Part shown: positions 1 through 5,367 of the stretch, one piece after another
How positions within the stretch are numbered: the stretch's first letter is position 1
How the letters are laid out: the number at the start of each line of letters is the position of its first letter
Assembly (NCBI GenBank): GCA_031546715.1
Contig: JAVBKA010000230.1
Location: 1 to 5,367, forward strand
DNA length: 5,367 bases
Direction of reading: 5' to 3'
Source: JAVBKA01 sp031546715
GTDB taxonomy: Bacteria; Bacillota; Clostridia; Oscillospirales; UBA929
Notes under the pieces: model-generated
Database searches by the model: none
The model's input: only the letters and a program-made list of their open reading frames with translations
Told to the model about the DNA's origin: nothing
Made by a program: the position numbers and the translations under genes

Positions 1-938
1 TGAAAAAGTACTTCCCCATCAAAGACGGCATATTTCAAAGAGTTGTCGCCCACGTTAAAGCTGTTGACGGCGTAACCTTTAACATTAAGCGTGGCACGAC
101 CATGGGTCTTGTTGGTGAATCTGGCTGCGGAAAAACCACTGTTGGTCGTTCGATTCTGAATTTAGCAGGTAAATCAGGCGGTCAAGTGCTGTTTAACGGC
201 GAAGAGATATACGAAAAATCCCATAATGAAATGAACGCCCTCCGCACAAAAATGCAAATTATATTCCAAGACCCGTACTCCAGTCTTTCCCCCCGTCTAC
301 CAGTTGGCGACATTATTGGTGAGGCTGTTTTAGAGCATGGTCTTATAAAAAAAGAAGAATACAGCGACTATCTTGACAAAATTATGGGCGATTGCGGCTT
401 GCAACCCTACCATAAAGACAGATATCCCCATGAATTTTCCGGTGGACAAAGGCAAAGAATATGTATCGCCAGAGCCTTGGCATTAAACCCTGAATTTGTG
501 GTATGCGACGAACCTGTCTCCGCACTTGACGTTTCCATTCAAGCTCAAATTATAAATCTTCTCATGGATTTGCAGAAGAATTACCATTTGACATATCTGT
601 TTATGTCTCACGATTTGTCAGTAGTTGAGCATATTTCAGATACAATCGGCGTTATGTACCTTGGCAGTCTTGTTGAGTTTGGCTCGAAGGACAATATTTT
701 TGCAAACCCTCTGCATCCATATACAAAAGCACTTTTCAGCGCAATTCCAATCCCTGACCCCACAGCAAAGATGAACCGCATAGTACTTGAGGGTAGCATT
801 CCCTCCCCTGTCAATCCCCCATCAGGCTGCAAATTCCACACCCGCTGCGCAAGTTGCATGGAAAAGTGTAAAACCGTCGCACCTGAAATTAAGGAAATAG
901 AACCAGGGCATACCGTGGTTTGCCATCTATACGATTAA
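1..938 (+). CDS. oppF: Oligopeptide/dipeptide ABC transporter ATP-binding protein, OppF/DppF type (5' end cut by window edge)
   Basis: This is the ATPase subunit that hydrolyses ATP at the inner face of the membrane to drive peptide (or nickel/other small solute) import by an Opp/Dpp-type permease. The frame is open from base 3 to the TAA at 936-938, giving 311 visible residues. The family is usually about 320-330 residues, so only a short N-terminal stretch is missing. The ATG at 102 is internal, because the preceding codons already encode the typical family N-terminus (KKYFPIKDG then VKAVDGVTF). In order the protein shows Walker A (GESGCGKTT), a Q-loop (IIFQDPYSSLSPR), the ABC signature (FSGGQRQRICIARAL), Walker B with D-loop (VVCDEPVSALD) and the switch histidine (FMSHDLSVV). 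The C-terminal oligopeptide-transporter extension follows (NPLHPYTKAL, then a cysteine-rich GCKFHTRC region). All catalytic motifs are intact. OppF versus DppF cannot be decided without the operon, which must lie to the left. A hairpin terminator follows the stop, so this is the last gene of its operon. Confidence 0.95.
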   Translation, partial: KKYFPIKDGIFQRVVAHVKAVDGVTFNIKRGTTMGLVGESGCGKTTVGRSILNLAGKSGGQVLFNGEEIYEKSHNEMNALRTKMQIIFQDPYSSLSPRLPVGDIIGEAVLEHGLIKKEEYSDYLDKIMGDCGLQPYHKDRYPHEFSGGQRQRICIARALALNPEFVVCDEPVSALDVSIQAQIINLLMDLQKNYHLTYLFMSHDLSVVEHISDTIGVMYLGSLVEFGSKDNIFANPLHPYTKALFSAIPIPDPTAKMNRIVLEGSIPSPVNPPSGCKFHTRCASCMEKCKTVAPEIKEIEPGHTVVCHLYD

Positions 939-946
939 TACATCAA

Positions 947-980
947 GAGGGTCGATTATATCGACCCTCATATTCTTTTA
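947..980 (+). terminator. Rho-independent terminator after the oppF-type gene
   Basis: A perfect 10-bp inverted repeat GAGGGTCGAT (947-956) / ATCGACCCTC (960-969) closes a 3-nt loop. It begins 8 bases after the stop codon. An interrupted T-rich run (ATATTCTTTTA) follows, so termination may be incomplete and some read-through into the next gene is possible. Confidence 0.8.
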
Positions 981-999
981 CTGAGAGGACTGGAAAACC

Positions 1000-1272
1000 G
1001 TGGCAAAACAGCATGACGACGACGACGGCCGTGTGATATTTGACATGAGCGGTCTTAACGATATTAGTAAGCCAAGCTTAGAAAATTTAGGCGAAGCGAG
1101 AAAAAAACCAAACAAATCAGAACGCCGCCAACGCCCATACGTAGAAATGTCCAACTCCGACGCCCGCAAAGCCGCCTTTAGCGCAACCCTAGCAGCCCTA
1201 CTAGTAGCAGGCGTTTTTATCGTCGGCATAGGTCTGTTCATTTTGTTTTGCGTATATGTCTGGTTTAGGTAA
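1000..1272 (+). CDS. Small single-pass membrane protein of unknown function
   Basis: A 90-residue protein I do not recognise. The start is GTG at 1000, chosen because AGAGGA lies at 984-989 with a 10-nt spacing; a nearby ATG at 1013 is out of frame. Residues 1-60 are hydrophilic and highly charged: an acidic DDDD patch at 6-9, then a Lys/Arg-rich stretch (KKPNKSERRQRP). Residues about 62-88 form one long hydrophobic helix ending FCVYVWFR at the C-terminus. There is no signal peptide, so it is probably a tail-anchored or single-pass protein with its charged N-terminus in the cytoplasm (inference from the positive charges before the helix). The gene sits between the upstream terminator and repeat A, and no separate strong promoter is visible, so it may depend on read-through. 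No catalytic motif is seen. The continuous open frame, ribosome binding site and clear membrane segment make it a credible gene, but no family can be named. Confidence 0.7.
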   Translation: MAKQHDDDDGRVIFDMSGLNDISKPSLENLGEARKKPNKSERRQRPYVEMSNSDARKAAFSATLAALLVAGVFIVGIGLFILFCVYVWFR

Positions 1273-1308
1273 CAAGCACCAACCCGTACAACAGCCCATC
1301 AGCCGCAT

Positions 1309-1504
1309 CCAAAAAAATTTAATGTCGCCCCTAAAATATACCGATTCTACGTTGAATCGGACGAAAGCAACCACCCACGCACAGCACACGTTCCATGGGC
1401 ATGTGGGCGACAAAGAGGGTGCTTTGCTTCCTTTACCACCCCTCGTAAAGGAAGTGCCCCCGCGGCATGAGCGGAACGAGAAAAAATATGCGATTATACC
1501 AAAA
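1309..1504 (+). repeat. Repeat A, left copy (inverted partner at 4748-4943)
   Basis: About 196 bp that recurs in reverse complement at 4748-4943. The best conserved part, 1417-1477, differs from its partner by one base in 61. The flanks are more diverged but alignable from CCAAAAAAATTT at the left end to ATTATACCAAAA at the right end. The unit carries internal hairpins: CCGATTC/GAATCGG (1341-1360) and CTTCCTTTAC/GTAAAGGAAG (10 bp, 1428-1454). Frames open across it are by-products of the repeat, without ribosome binding sites or protein-like composition. It resembles a MITE or other structured intergenic repeat; no transposase is present. Confidence 0.85.
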
Positions 1505-1505
1505 G

Positions 1506-1602
1506 TGCAGCAAAACTCGGGCGAACAATGTTCGCCCCTACAACCACCTACGCCACAATGCAGCAAAACTCGGGCGAACAAAGTTCGCCCCTACAACCAC
1601 CA
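1506..1602 (+). repeat. Two tandem copies of a 53-bp unit, each with a palindrome (repeat C)
   Basis: The units start at 1506 and 1559 with TGCAGCAAAACTCGGGCG and are nearly identical over their first 44 bases. The first contains the perfect palindrome GGGCGAACAATGTTCGCCC (1519-1537). The second has the same 8-bp arms around AAA (1572-1590). Each palindrome is followed by CCTACAACCACC. They look like small REP-type palindromic repeats. There is no counterpart between B' and A' on the right side. Confidence 0.85.
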
Positions 1603-1635
1603 CACCTAAGATTCAGCACCCCCCCCCAAGGGACG

Positions 1636-1764
1636 GTGCGCAACGCCGCTGCGCTGTGTTGCGTTTCTTCTTACGACTATTTGGTTCGCTTCGGCGAAAA
1701 GTTAGACTTTCGAGCCTTGATAGGCTCGATAAAAGGCTTTGCCTTTTAAAACCATGAGCTTTTG
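1636..1764 (+). repeat. Repeat B, left copy (inverted partner at 4566-4692)
   Basis: About 129 bp that recurs inverted downstream of the kinase. The first 54 bases differ at only two positions from the partner and the last 39 are identical, while the middle has diverged. Internal hairpins are TTCGC/GCGAA closing a TTCG loop (1685-1698), TCGAGCC/GGCTCGA (1710-1729) and AAAAGGC/GCCTTTT (1731-1747). A further hairpin, TGAGCTTTT/AAAAGCTCA (1755-1774), straddles its right end. The second of these has a different stem sequence in the partner but still pairs. No gene is seen within it. Confidence 0.85.
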
Positions 1765-1808
1765 AAAAAGCTCAAGCAAAACTTTTGCAATTACCAAAAT
1801 AAAGTTTA

Positions 1809-1837
1809 TAGCAATTTAATTGATTTTATGGTAAAAT
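1809..1837 (+). promoter_or_regulatory. Candidate promoter of the hybrid kinase gene (extended -10)
   Basis: An extended -10 element TGGTAAAAT lies at 1829-1837, with a weak -35-like TAGCAA at 1809-1814 (17-bp spacing, three of six consensus bases). It sits in AT-rich single-copy sequence between repeat B and the kinase and would start transcription near 1844, giving a leader of roughly 80-90 bases. TTACCA (1791-1796) and TGGTAA (1829-1834) form an inverted repeat around it that could be an operator. This is motif reading only. Confidence 0.35.
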
Positions 1838-1845
1838 CAGTGAAG

Positions 1846-1875
1846 CGATGAAAAATGGGGCATTTCCGCTCATCG
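1846..1875 (+). other. Hairpin in the kinase 5' leader
   Basis: CGATGA (1846-1851) pairs with TCATCG (1870-1875). An inner AAATG/CATTT stem closes a GGG loop, with unpaired bases between the two stems. It would form at the very 5' end of the predicted kinase transcript. I recognise no riboswitch family. It could be a transcript-stabilising or regulatory structure, or chance. Confidence 0.35.
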
Positions 1876-1918
1876 GAGATTTATTCGAAATGCTGCAATC
1901 CGCTTAGTAAAATGTTCT

Positions 1919-1923
1919 GGAGG
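1919..1923 (+). promoter_or_regulatory. Ribosome binding site GGAGG that disagrees with the first ATG of the kinase
   Basis: GGAGG at 1919-1923 is the only strong Shine-Dalgarno sequence upstream of the kinase. Seven bases later, in the kinase frame, comes ACG AAA AGA AAA (1931 on), which would give a basic N-terminus before the first membrane helix. The first ATG in frame (1964) is 40 bases from this site and has no ribosome binding site of its own. The site therefore supports initiation at 1931, with ACG as a non-standard start or a mutated ATG. Confidence 0.65.
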
Positions 1924-1963
1924 TGTTACTACGAAAAGAAAAGTAAGCAAATTTACAGTTTTT

Positions 1964-4546
1964 ATGATTGCTATGGTTACCTTTGTCGTAATCTTTGGAA
2001 GTATTTCAGTACAAAGCGTGATTACACTGAATAACAAATTTACTGTTTTAGCGGAACATCCCTTTGTAGTTTCAGGAGCAGTATATAAAATCCAAAATTA
2101 TTTAGCTCAAAACAGAATTCGCATGAGCAGACTTGTAATGTACAATTCAGCCGAAGATTATGCGATAGTGGTCTATTCAATTGACGCACTGAACGCCTCA
2201 ATTAATGCAGAGCTAGAAATTATGTTGGAAAGATATTTAGGTACTAAAGAAACCGTTATCGAAATACAAAATGCATATAACGAAATAATAGAGCAGGAAA
2301 TGTATTTTTTAAATAGCGGACATTTATTCAATCGCGAGGACACCAATACGTTTATACAGGAAAAACTAGACCCCCATTACAACCAAATTTCAGACCTTAC
2401 AAAGGGTATTCTAAAATTTATAGATAATACAGTAAACAGGCTCATGAGAGAATCAAAAGCCACAGTAACGATGGTGGTGGTTTCTACAACATTGTTTTCC
2501 ATTGCCCTGATTGCAATCGGCATTGTCCTGAAGCGTATGGTGGACGCCAGAAGAAAGGAAAGAGAGTACAGAGATTTTTTATTCCAAGTACTTTCCGACC
2601 ATGCCGATACTGTTTTTATGATATACAATTTACCTAAAGACAAGATAGAATATGTCTTCTCAAATTCTATGGATATTTTGGAGATACATCCCAACAAATT
2701 GCAAACCAGTAAAATGACAATTTTTGAGCATTGCAGTGGAGAAGATACCACCTTAGAAAATGCACTCAGATGTAACCAAATTGCCGCAAAAATGGAGCAG
2801 GAATATTTGTTTACCAAGCCACTGTCAAACCTAGCGGTGTGGATTTCTCTCGCTGTCCACCCTGTAGAAACTGGCGACGTTGTTGACCGCTATATTATCT
2901 CTGTCAGAGACTTGACAGAGATAAAAAACACTCAGCAAATTTTAAGAGATGCCCTTCTGAATGCAGAGAATGCAAACAGAGCCAAAAGCGACTTTTTGTC
3001 CCGTGTGAGCCATGAAATTCGCACCCCTATGAACGCAATAATCGGTATGGGAAATATCGCCAAAAGTTCCATTGATAACAAGGAAAGAGTTGAGGACTGC
3101 CTAAAAAAAATCAACATTTCATCTAAACATCTGCTAATGTTAATCAATGACATTTTGGATTTGTCAAAAATTGAAAGCGGCAAACTGTCAGCATTTAACG
3201 AATGCTTTAATATCACTGAGGCACTTAGAAACGCCATTACGGTAATTTACCCTCAAACAAAGGAGAAAAACCAAACTTTTGAAGTGAGTATTCCCAGTAT
3301 TCCAACAGAAATGGTTATTGGTGATGCACTGCGACTGAATCAAATTTTACTTAATATTTTATCAAATGCTGTGAAGTACACCCCCGCAGACGGGAATATC
3401 AAGCTTCAGGTTAAGGAAACCATTGAAAATGACGGAAAAACTGCGATTTTTCAAATCGTTGTGTCGGATAACGGAATTGGCATGTCCGAGGATTTCCAGA
3501 AAAAGCTATTTAAACCCTTTGAACAGGAATATCATCAAAACATATCAAGAAATAACAGCACAGGCATTGGCATGGCAATTACTAAAAACCTTGTGCAGTT
3601 AATGAGCGGCGTCATTATGGTGAAAAGCGAGCCAAACGTGGGAACTACCTTCACTGTTGAGCTACCCTTTGAAATTAATACTGAATCCGAGAAAAAATAC
3701 AACAAACTACCAGAATTTGATGCCTTACGTGTGCTTTTTGTTGATGATGACTTAACAGCTTGTGAAAATGCAGTGCTGCTTTCAAAACGCATTGGCGTGA
3801 ACCTCCAGTGGACAACCTCGCCATATGATGCGTATGACTTTGTGCAGGCGGCAAATGCACGAAATGAGAACTTTCATGTTGCATTTATAGACTGGAAAAT
3901 GCCAGACCAAGACGGCTTTGAGCTTGCAAAACGCATTCGGAGCTTAGTCGGGAACGATATGAAAATCATTATCATTTCGTCCTATGATACAGACGGTTTG
4001 CAATACAGATTAGCAGAATCTAAAGCAGATGAATTTATGCCGAAGCCTATCAGCAAGTCAATCATATACAATTTGTTTTTAGAATTAGTAGAAAAGCTTA
4101 AAAATTTAGCAGATTTACCGTCATATCATGACATGTCGCCCTCTAAAGGTAAGAATACAGCGTTAGTTGGAAAATGTATCCTAGCGGTGGACGATGTGGA
4201 GATTAATCTGGAAATCATGGAGCTTATACTGACAGACCGCGGTATAATTGTTGACAAAGCAGTTGACGGCGAAGAAGCCTGCGAGATATTTGCCGCCACA
4301 GAGGAAGGGCATTACGATGCCATTTTGATGGACGTCCAAATGCCGAAAATGAACGGCTATGACGCAACAAGAACAATCAGAAAAATGCACCGCAAAGACG
4401 CCGTAACAATCCCAATAATCGCCATGACCGCCGACGCATTCTCCGAAGATGTCTTAATGGCACTGGATTCAGGCATGAATTATCATATCTCTAAGCCTAT
4501 AGATTCGGATAAGCTGTTTGAAACGTTAGAGAAAACAATGTTGTAG
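1964..4546 (+). CDS. Membrane-bound hybrid sensor histidine kinase with two receiver domains
   Basis: Two-component sensor that autophosphorylates on histidine and passes the phosphoryl group to its own receivers. Numbering is from the ATG at 1964 (860 residues); translation probably begins 11 codons earlier at 1931. Residues 1-22 are membrane helix 1. Residues 23-165 are a mostly helical extracytoplasmic sensor with an EHPFVVSGAV segment, like the four-helix sensors of other Clostridia hybrid kinases (from memory). Membrane helix 2 is 168-189. About 200-325 is PAS-like, ending RDLTEIK. HisKA has SHEIRTPMNAIIGM with phospho-acceptor His350. The ATPase domain shows the N box (Asn468), G1 (DNGIGM from 502), F box (LFKPFEQ from 515) and G2 (STGIGM from 532; Ser where Gly is common). 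Receiver 1 (about 590-705) has Asp594/595, phospho-Asp643 and Lys694. Receiver 2 (about 738-858) has Asp743/744, phospho-Asp790 and Lys844. All key residues are intact. There is no Hpt or DNA-binding domain and no neighbouring response regulator, so output must go to an unlinked partner. The gene is monocistronic and lies inside nested inverted repeats. Confidence 0.95.
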   Translation: MIAMVTFVVIFGSISVQSVITLNNKFTVLAEHPFVVSGAVYKIQNYLAQNRIRMSRLVMYNSAEDYAIVVYSIDALNASINAELEIMLERYLGTKETVIEIQNAYNEIIEQEMYFLNSGHLFNREDTNTFIQEKLDPHYNQISDLTKGILKFIDNTVNRLMRESKATVTMVVVSTTLFSIALIAIGIVLKRMVDARRKEREYRDFLFQVLSDHADTVFMIYNLPKDKIEYVFSNSMDILEIHPNKLQTSKMTIFEHCSGEDTTLENALRCNQIAAKMEQEYLFTKPLSNLAVWISLAVHPVETGDVVDRYIISVRDLTEIKNTQQILRDALLNAENANRAKSDFLSRVSHEIRTPMNAIIGMGNIAKSSIDNKERVEDCLKKINISSKHLLMLINDILDLSKIESGKLSAFNECFNITEALRNAITVIYPQTKEKNQTFEVSIPSIPTEMVIGDALRLNQILLNILSNAVKYTPADGNIKLQVKETIENDGKTAIFQIVVSDNGIGMSEDFQKKLFKPFEQEYHQNISRNNSTGIGMAITKNLVQLMSGVIMVKSEPNVGTTFTVELPFEINTESEKKYNKLPEFDALRVLFVDDDLTACENAVLLSKRIGVNLQWTTSPYDAYDFVQAANARNENFHVAFIDWKMPDQDGFELAKRIRSLVGNDMKIIIISSYDTDGLQYRLAESKADEFMPKPISKSIIYNLFLELVEKLKNLADLPSYHDMSPSKGKNTALVGKCILAVDDVEINLEIMELILTDRGIIVDKAVDGEEACEIFAATEEGHYDAILMDVQMPKMNGYDATRTIRKMHRKDAVTIPIIAMTADAFSEDVLMALDSGMNYHISKPIDSDKLFETLEKTML

Positions 4547-4565
4547 AGGCTATAGCCGTCCCATG

Positions 4566-4692
4566 CAAAAGCTCATGGTTTTAAAAGGCAAAGCCTTTTA
4601 TCGAGCTGCGCACAGCTCGAAATCTATCCCTGAGCCGCGCGAACCAAAAAGTCGTAAGAAAAAACGCAACACAGCGCAGCGGCGTTGCGCAC
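4566..4692 (-). repeat. Repeat B', inverted copy of repeat B
   Basis: Reverse complement of 1636-1764, beginning 19 bases after the kinase stop codon. On the plus strand it shows AAAAGGC/GCCTTTT (4584-4600) and an 8-bp hairpin TCGAGCTG/CAGCTCGA (4601-4620), which replaces the stem TCGAGCC/GGCTCGA of the left copy. It lies upstream of the kinase terminator, so it should be transcribed as part of the kinase 3' untranslated region. Confidence 0.85.
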
Positions 4693-4705
4693 GCACTATA
4701 AAATT

Positions 4706-4751
4706 GCAGTAGCCTGAGATGGAACGGTAATCTCAGGCTACTGCTTTTTTT
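4706..4751 (+). terminator. Strong Rho-independent terminator of the kinase gene
   Basis: A perfect 15-bp stem GCAGTAGCCTGAGAT (4706-4720) / ATCTCAGGCTACTGC (4730-4744) closes a 9-nt loop and is followed at once by seven T residues (4745-4751). It lies between repeats B' and A', about 160 bases past the stop codon. The end of its T run coincides with the end of repeat A'. Confidence 0.93.
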
Positions 4752-4943
4752 GGTATAATTTTATTATTGTTCTAGTTCCGCTCATGCCGCGGGGGCACTT
4801 CCTTTACGAAGGGTGGTAAAGGAAGCAAAGCACCCTTTTTCGTTGCTCAAGTGCCCATGGAACGTTTGCTATGCGTGGTGGTTGCTTGAGTCCGATTCAA
4901 CGTAGAATCGGTATGTTTTGGGGGAGACAATAAATTTTTTTGG
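4748..4943 (-). repeat. Repeat A', inverted copy of repeat A
   Basis: Reverse complement of 1309-1504. The core at 4775-4835 matches its partner with one mismatch in 61. It keeps the CTTCCTTTAC/GTAAAGGAAG hairpin and the CCGATTC/GAATCGG hairpin. TATAAT at 4754-4759 is part of the repeat end and lacks a usable -35, so I do not call it a promoter. Minus-strand open frames across this region are repeat translations, not genes. Confidence 0.85.
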
Positions 4944-4994
4944 GTAGGTTTTGTGTACTTTTGATTTGTACTGTACGAATGCATTACGTTGTAG

Positions 4995-5015
4995 GGCAAG
5001 GGCTCTGCTCTTGCC
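4995..5015. repeat. Short GGCAAG...CTTGCC hairpin
   Basis: GGCAAGGGC (4995-5003) pairs with GCTCTTGCC (5007-5015) through nine pairs, including one G-T wobble, around a TCT loop. No T run follows, so it is not a standard terminator. It may be another small palindromic intergenic repeat. Confidence 0.5.
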
Positions 5016-5045
5016 GTCCTCTGAGGGGTTGCTGGTGGGGGTTTT

Positions 5046-5185
5046 ACCACCCCGCCCGTTGGGCACCCCTCCACAGAGGGGAATTTAGGTGCGGGTTGAG
5101 GTTTACTATGTTGCTTAAGATAAAAACAGATTACGCAAGGCGACAAATTCCCCTCTGTGGAGGGGTGCCCGAAGGGCGGGGTGGT
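5046..5185. repeat. 140-bp palindromic element with 41-bp inverted arms (repeat D)
   Basis: The left arm (5046-5086) and right arm (5145-5185) are reverse complements at 39 of 41 positions, separated by 58 bases. Each arm folds on itself: GCCC/GGGC around three bases, and CCCCTC/GAGGGG around TGTG. The two mismatches fall in the small GCCC-GGGC loop. There is no coding potential and no T run. The architecture fits a MITE or a paired REP (BIME-like) element. I see no clear target-site duplication. Confidence 0.8.
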
Positions 5186-5367
5186 CACCATAGCCGCAAA
5201 CTACGGTGAATGGTCGAGCAACGAAAAATATCACCAACCCAGCACGAAAAAGCTAGCAACCCTCAAACAACAACCACATAGCGCGGAGCAGCGGTCGTAG
5301 AACGCAACCGCGGTGACGAACGTGACAGCGACAGAGCCTAGATAGCCGCAAGTGCGGGCGCAATACG
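5186..5367. other. Unassigned tail, no gene recognised
   Basis: No open frame with a ribosome binding site is visible. The stretch begins with an imperfect hairpin CACCATAG/CTACGGTG (5187-5208). Its last 90 bases, rich in short CG-containing motifs, include the small hairpin CCGCA/TGCGG. It may be the edge of another repeat or of a gene beyond the window; neither can be shown. Confidence 0.4.

Noticed and set aside
608..859. Minus-strand open frames within the transporter ATPase and within the kinase gene
   Set aside because: They are shadows of strongly supported plus-strand genes with all family motifs, and none shows its own ribosome binding site or recognisable domain.
1619..1627. Run of nine C residues as a phase-variable tract
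   Set aside because: It lies in non-coding sequence about 300 bases from the kinase start, outside any promoter spacing, so slippage would have no evident effect.
1256..1757. Overlapping plus-strand open frames of about 70-117 codons across repeats A, C and B
   Set aside because: They translate the repeats (proline-, threonine- and lysine-rich, tandem copies read in different frames), have no ribosome binding sites and overlap each other. The DNA is better explained by repeats.
1273..1930. CRISPR array, tRNA or other known structured RNA gene in the repeat-rich gap
   Set aside because: There are only two tandem units and these contain no unique spacers; no cloverleaf or known riboswitch core could be recognised by eye.
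1912..2033. Open frame from ATG 1912 beginning MFWRCYYEK as an alternative gene start
   Set aside because: It is in a different frame from the kinase, its ATG precedes the GGAGG site instead of following it, and it ends after about 40 codons inside the kinase coding region.
4754..4759. TATAAT as a promoter -10 reading rightward from the kinase terminator
   Set aside because: No -35 at a suitable distance (that position falls inside the terminator stem), no gene downstream, and the motif is part of the conserved end of repeat A'.
4847..5209. Open frames on both strands over repeat A' and element D, including a minus-strand frame ending YRFYVESDSSNHHA
   Set aside because: A similar peptide (YRFYVESDESNH) appears from repeat A at 1339-1374, in line with the frame of the small membrane gene but after its stop codon. 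This briefly suggested a lost protein C-terminus. The shared stretch is mainly the CCGATTC/GAATCGG hairpin of the repeat, and most other changes alter amino acids, so it is treated as non-coding.
5216..5228. GAGCAACGAAAAA, the reverse complement of 4836-4848 in repeat A', as another repeat copy
   Set aside because: Only 13 bases match, with no similarity extending on either side; chance is a sufficient explanation.

Overview
The window looks like a piece of a moderately AT-rich, low-GC Gram-positive (Clostridia-type) chromosome. This is inferred from the gene families, the strong GGAGG-type ribosome binding site, the AT-leaning codon use and the many short palindromic intergenic repeats. No rRNA or marker gene is present to fix the taxon.

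Left part (1-1272): the nearly complete 3' portion of an OppF/DppF-type oligopeptide ABC transporter ATPase enters from the left edge. It ends at a 10-bp hairpin terminator. A small single-pass membrane protein of unknown function (GTG start at 1000) follows.

Middle part (1273-4943): one large gene for a membrane-bound hybrid histidine kinase (sensor, PAS-like region, HisKA, HATPase, two receivers, no Hpt) stands alone with its own probable promoter and a strong terminator. Its best Shine-Dalgarno sequence points to an ACG codon at 1931, 11 codons upstream of the first ATG. The gene is enclosed by two different repeat families arranged as nested inverted pairs: A (1309-1504) and B (1636-1764) on the left, B' (4566-4692) and A' (4748-4943) on the right. 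A tandem pair of 19-bp palindromes lies between A and B. This symmetry is the most unusual thing in the window. It fits two inverted copies of one composite repeat, a MITE-bounded cassette, or a homologous inversion substrate. The sequence alone does not say which.

Right part (4944-5367): no convincing gene. It holds a short hairpin, a 140-bp element with 41-bp near-perfect inverted arms, and an unassigned tail.

Functionally, only transport (peptide uptake ATPase) and signalling (hybrid kinase) are recognisable. They are separated by terminators and repeats, so the window gives no direct evidence that they work together. The kinase has no response regulator with an output domain next to it in the visible sequence.
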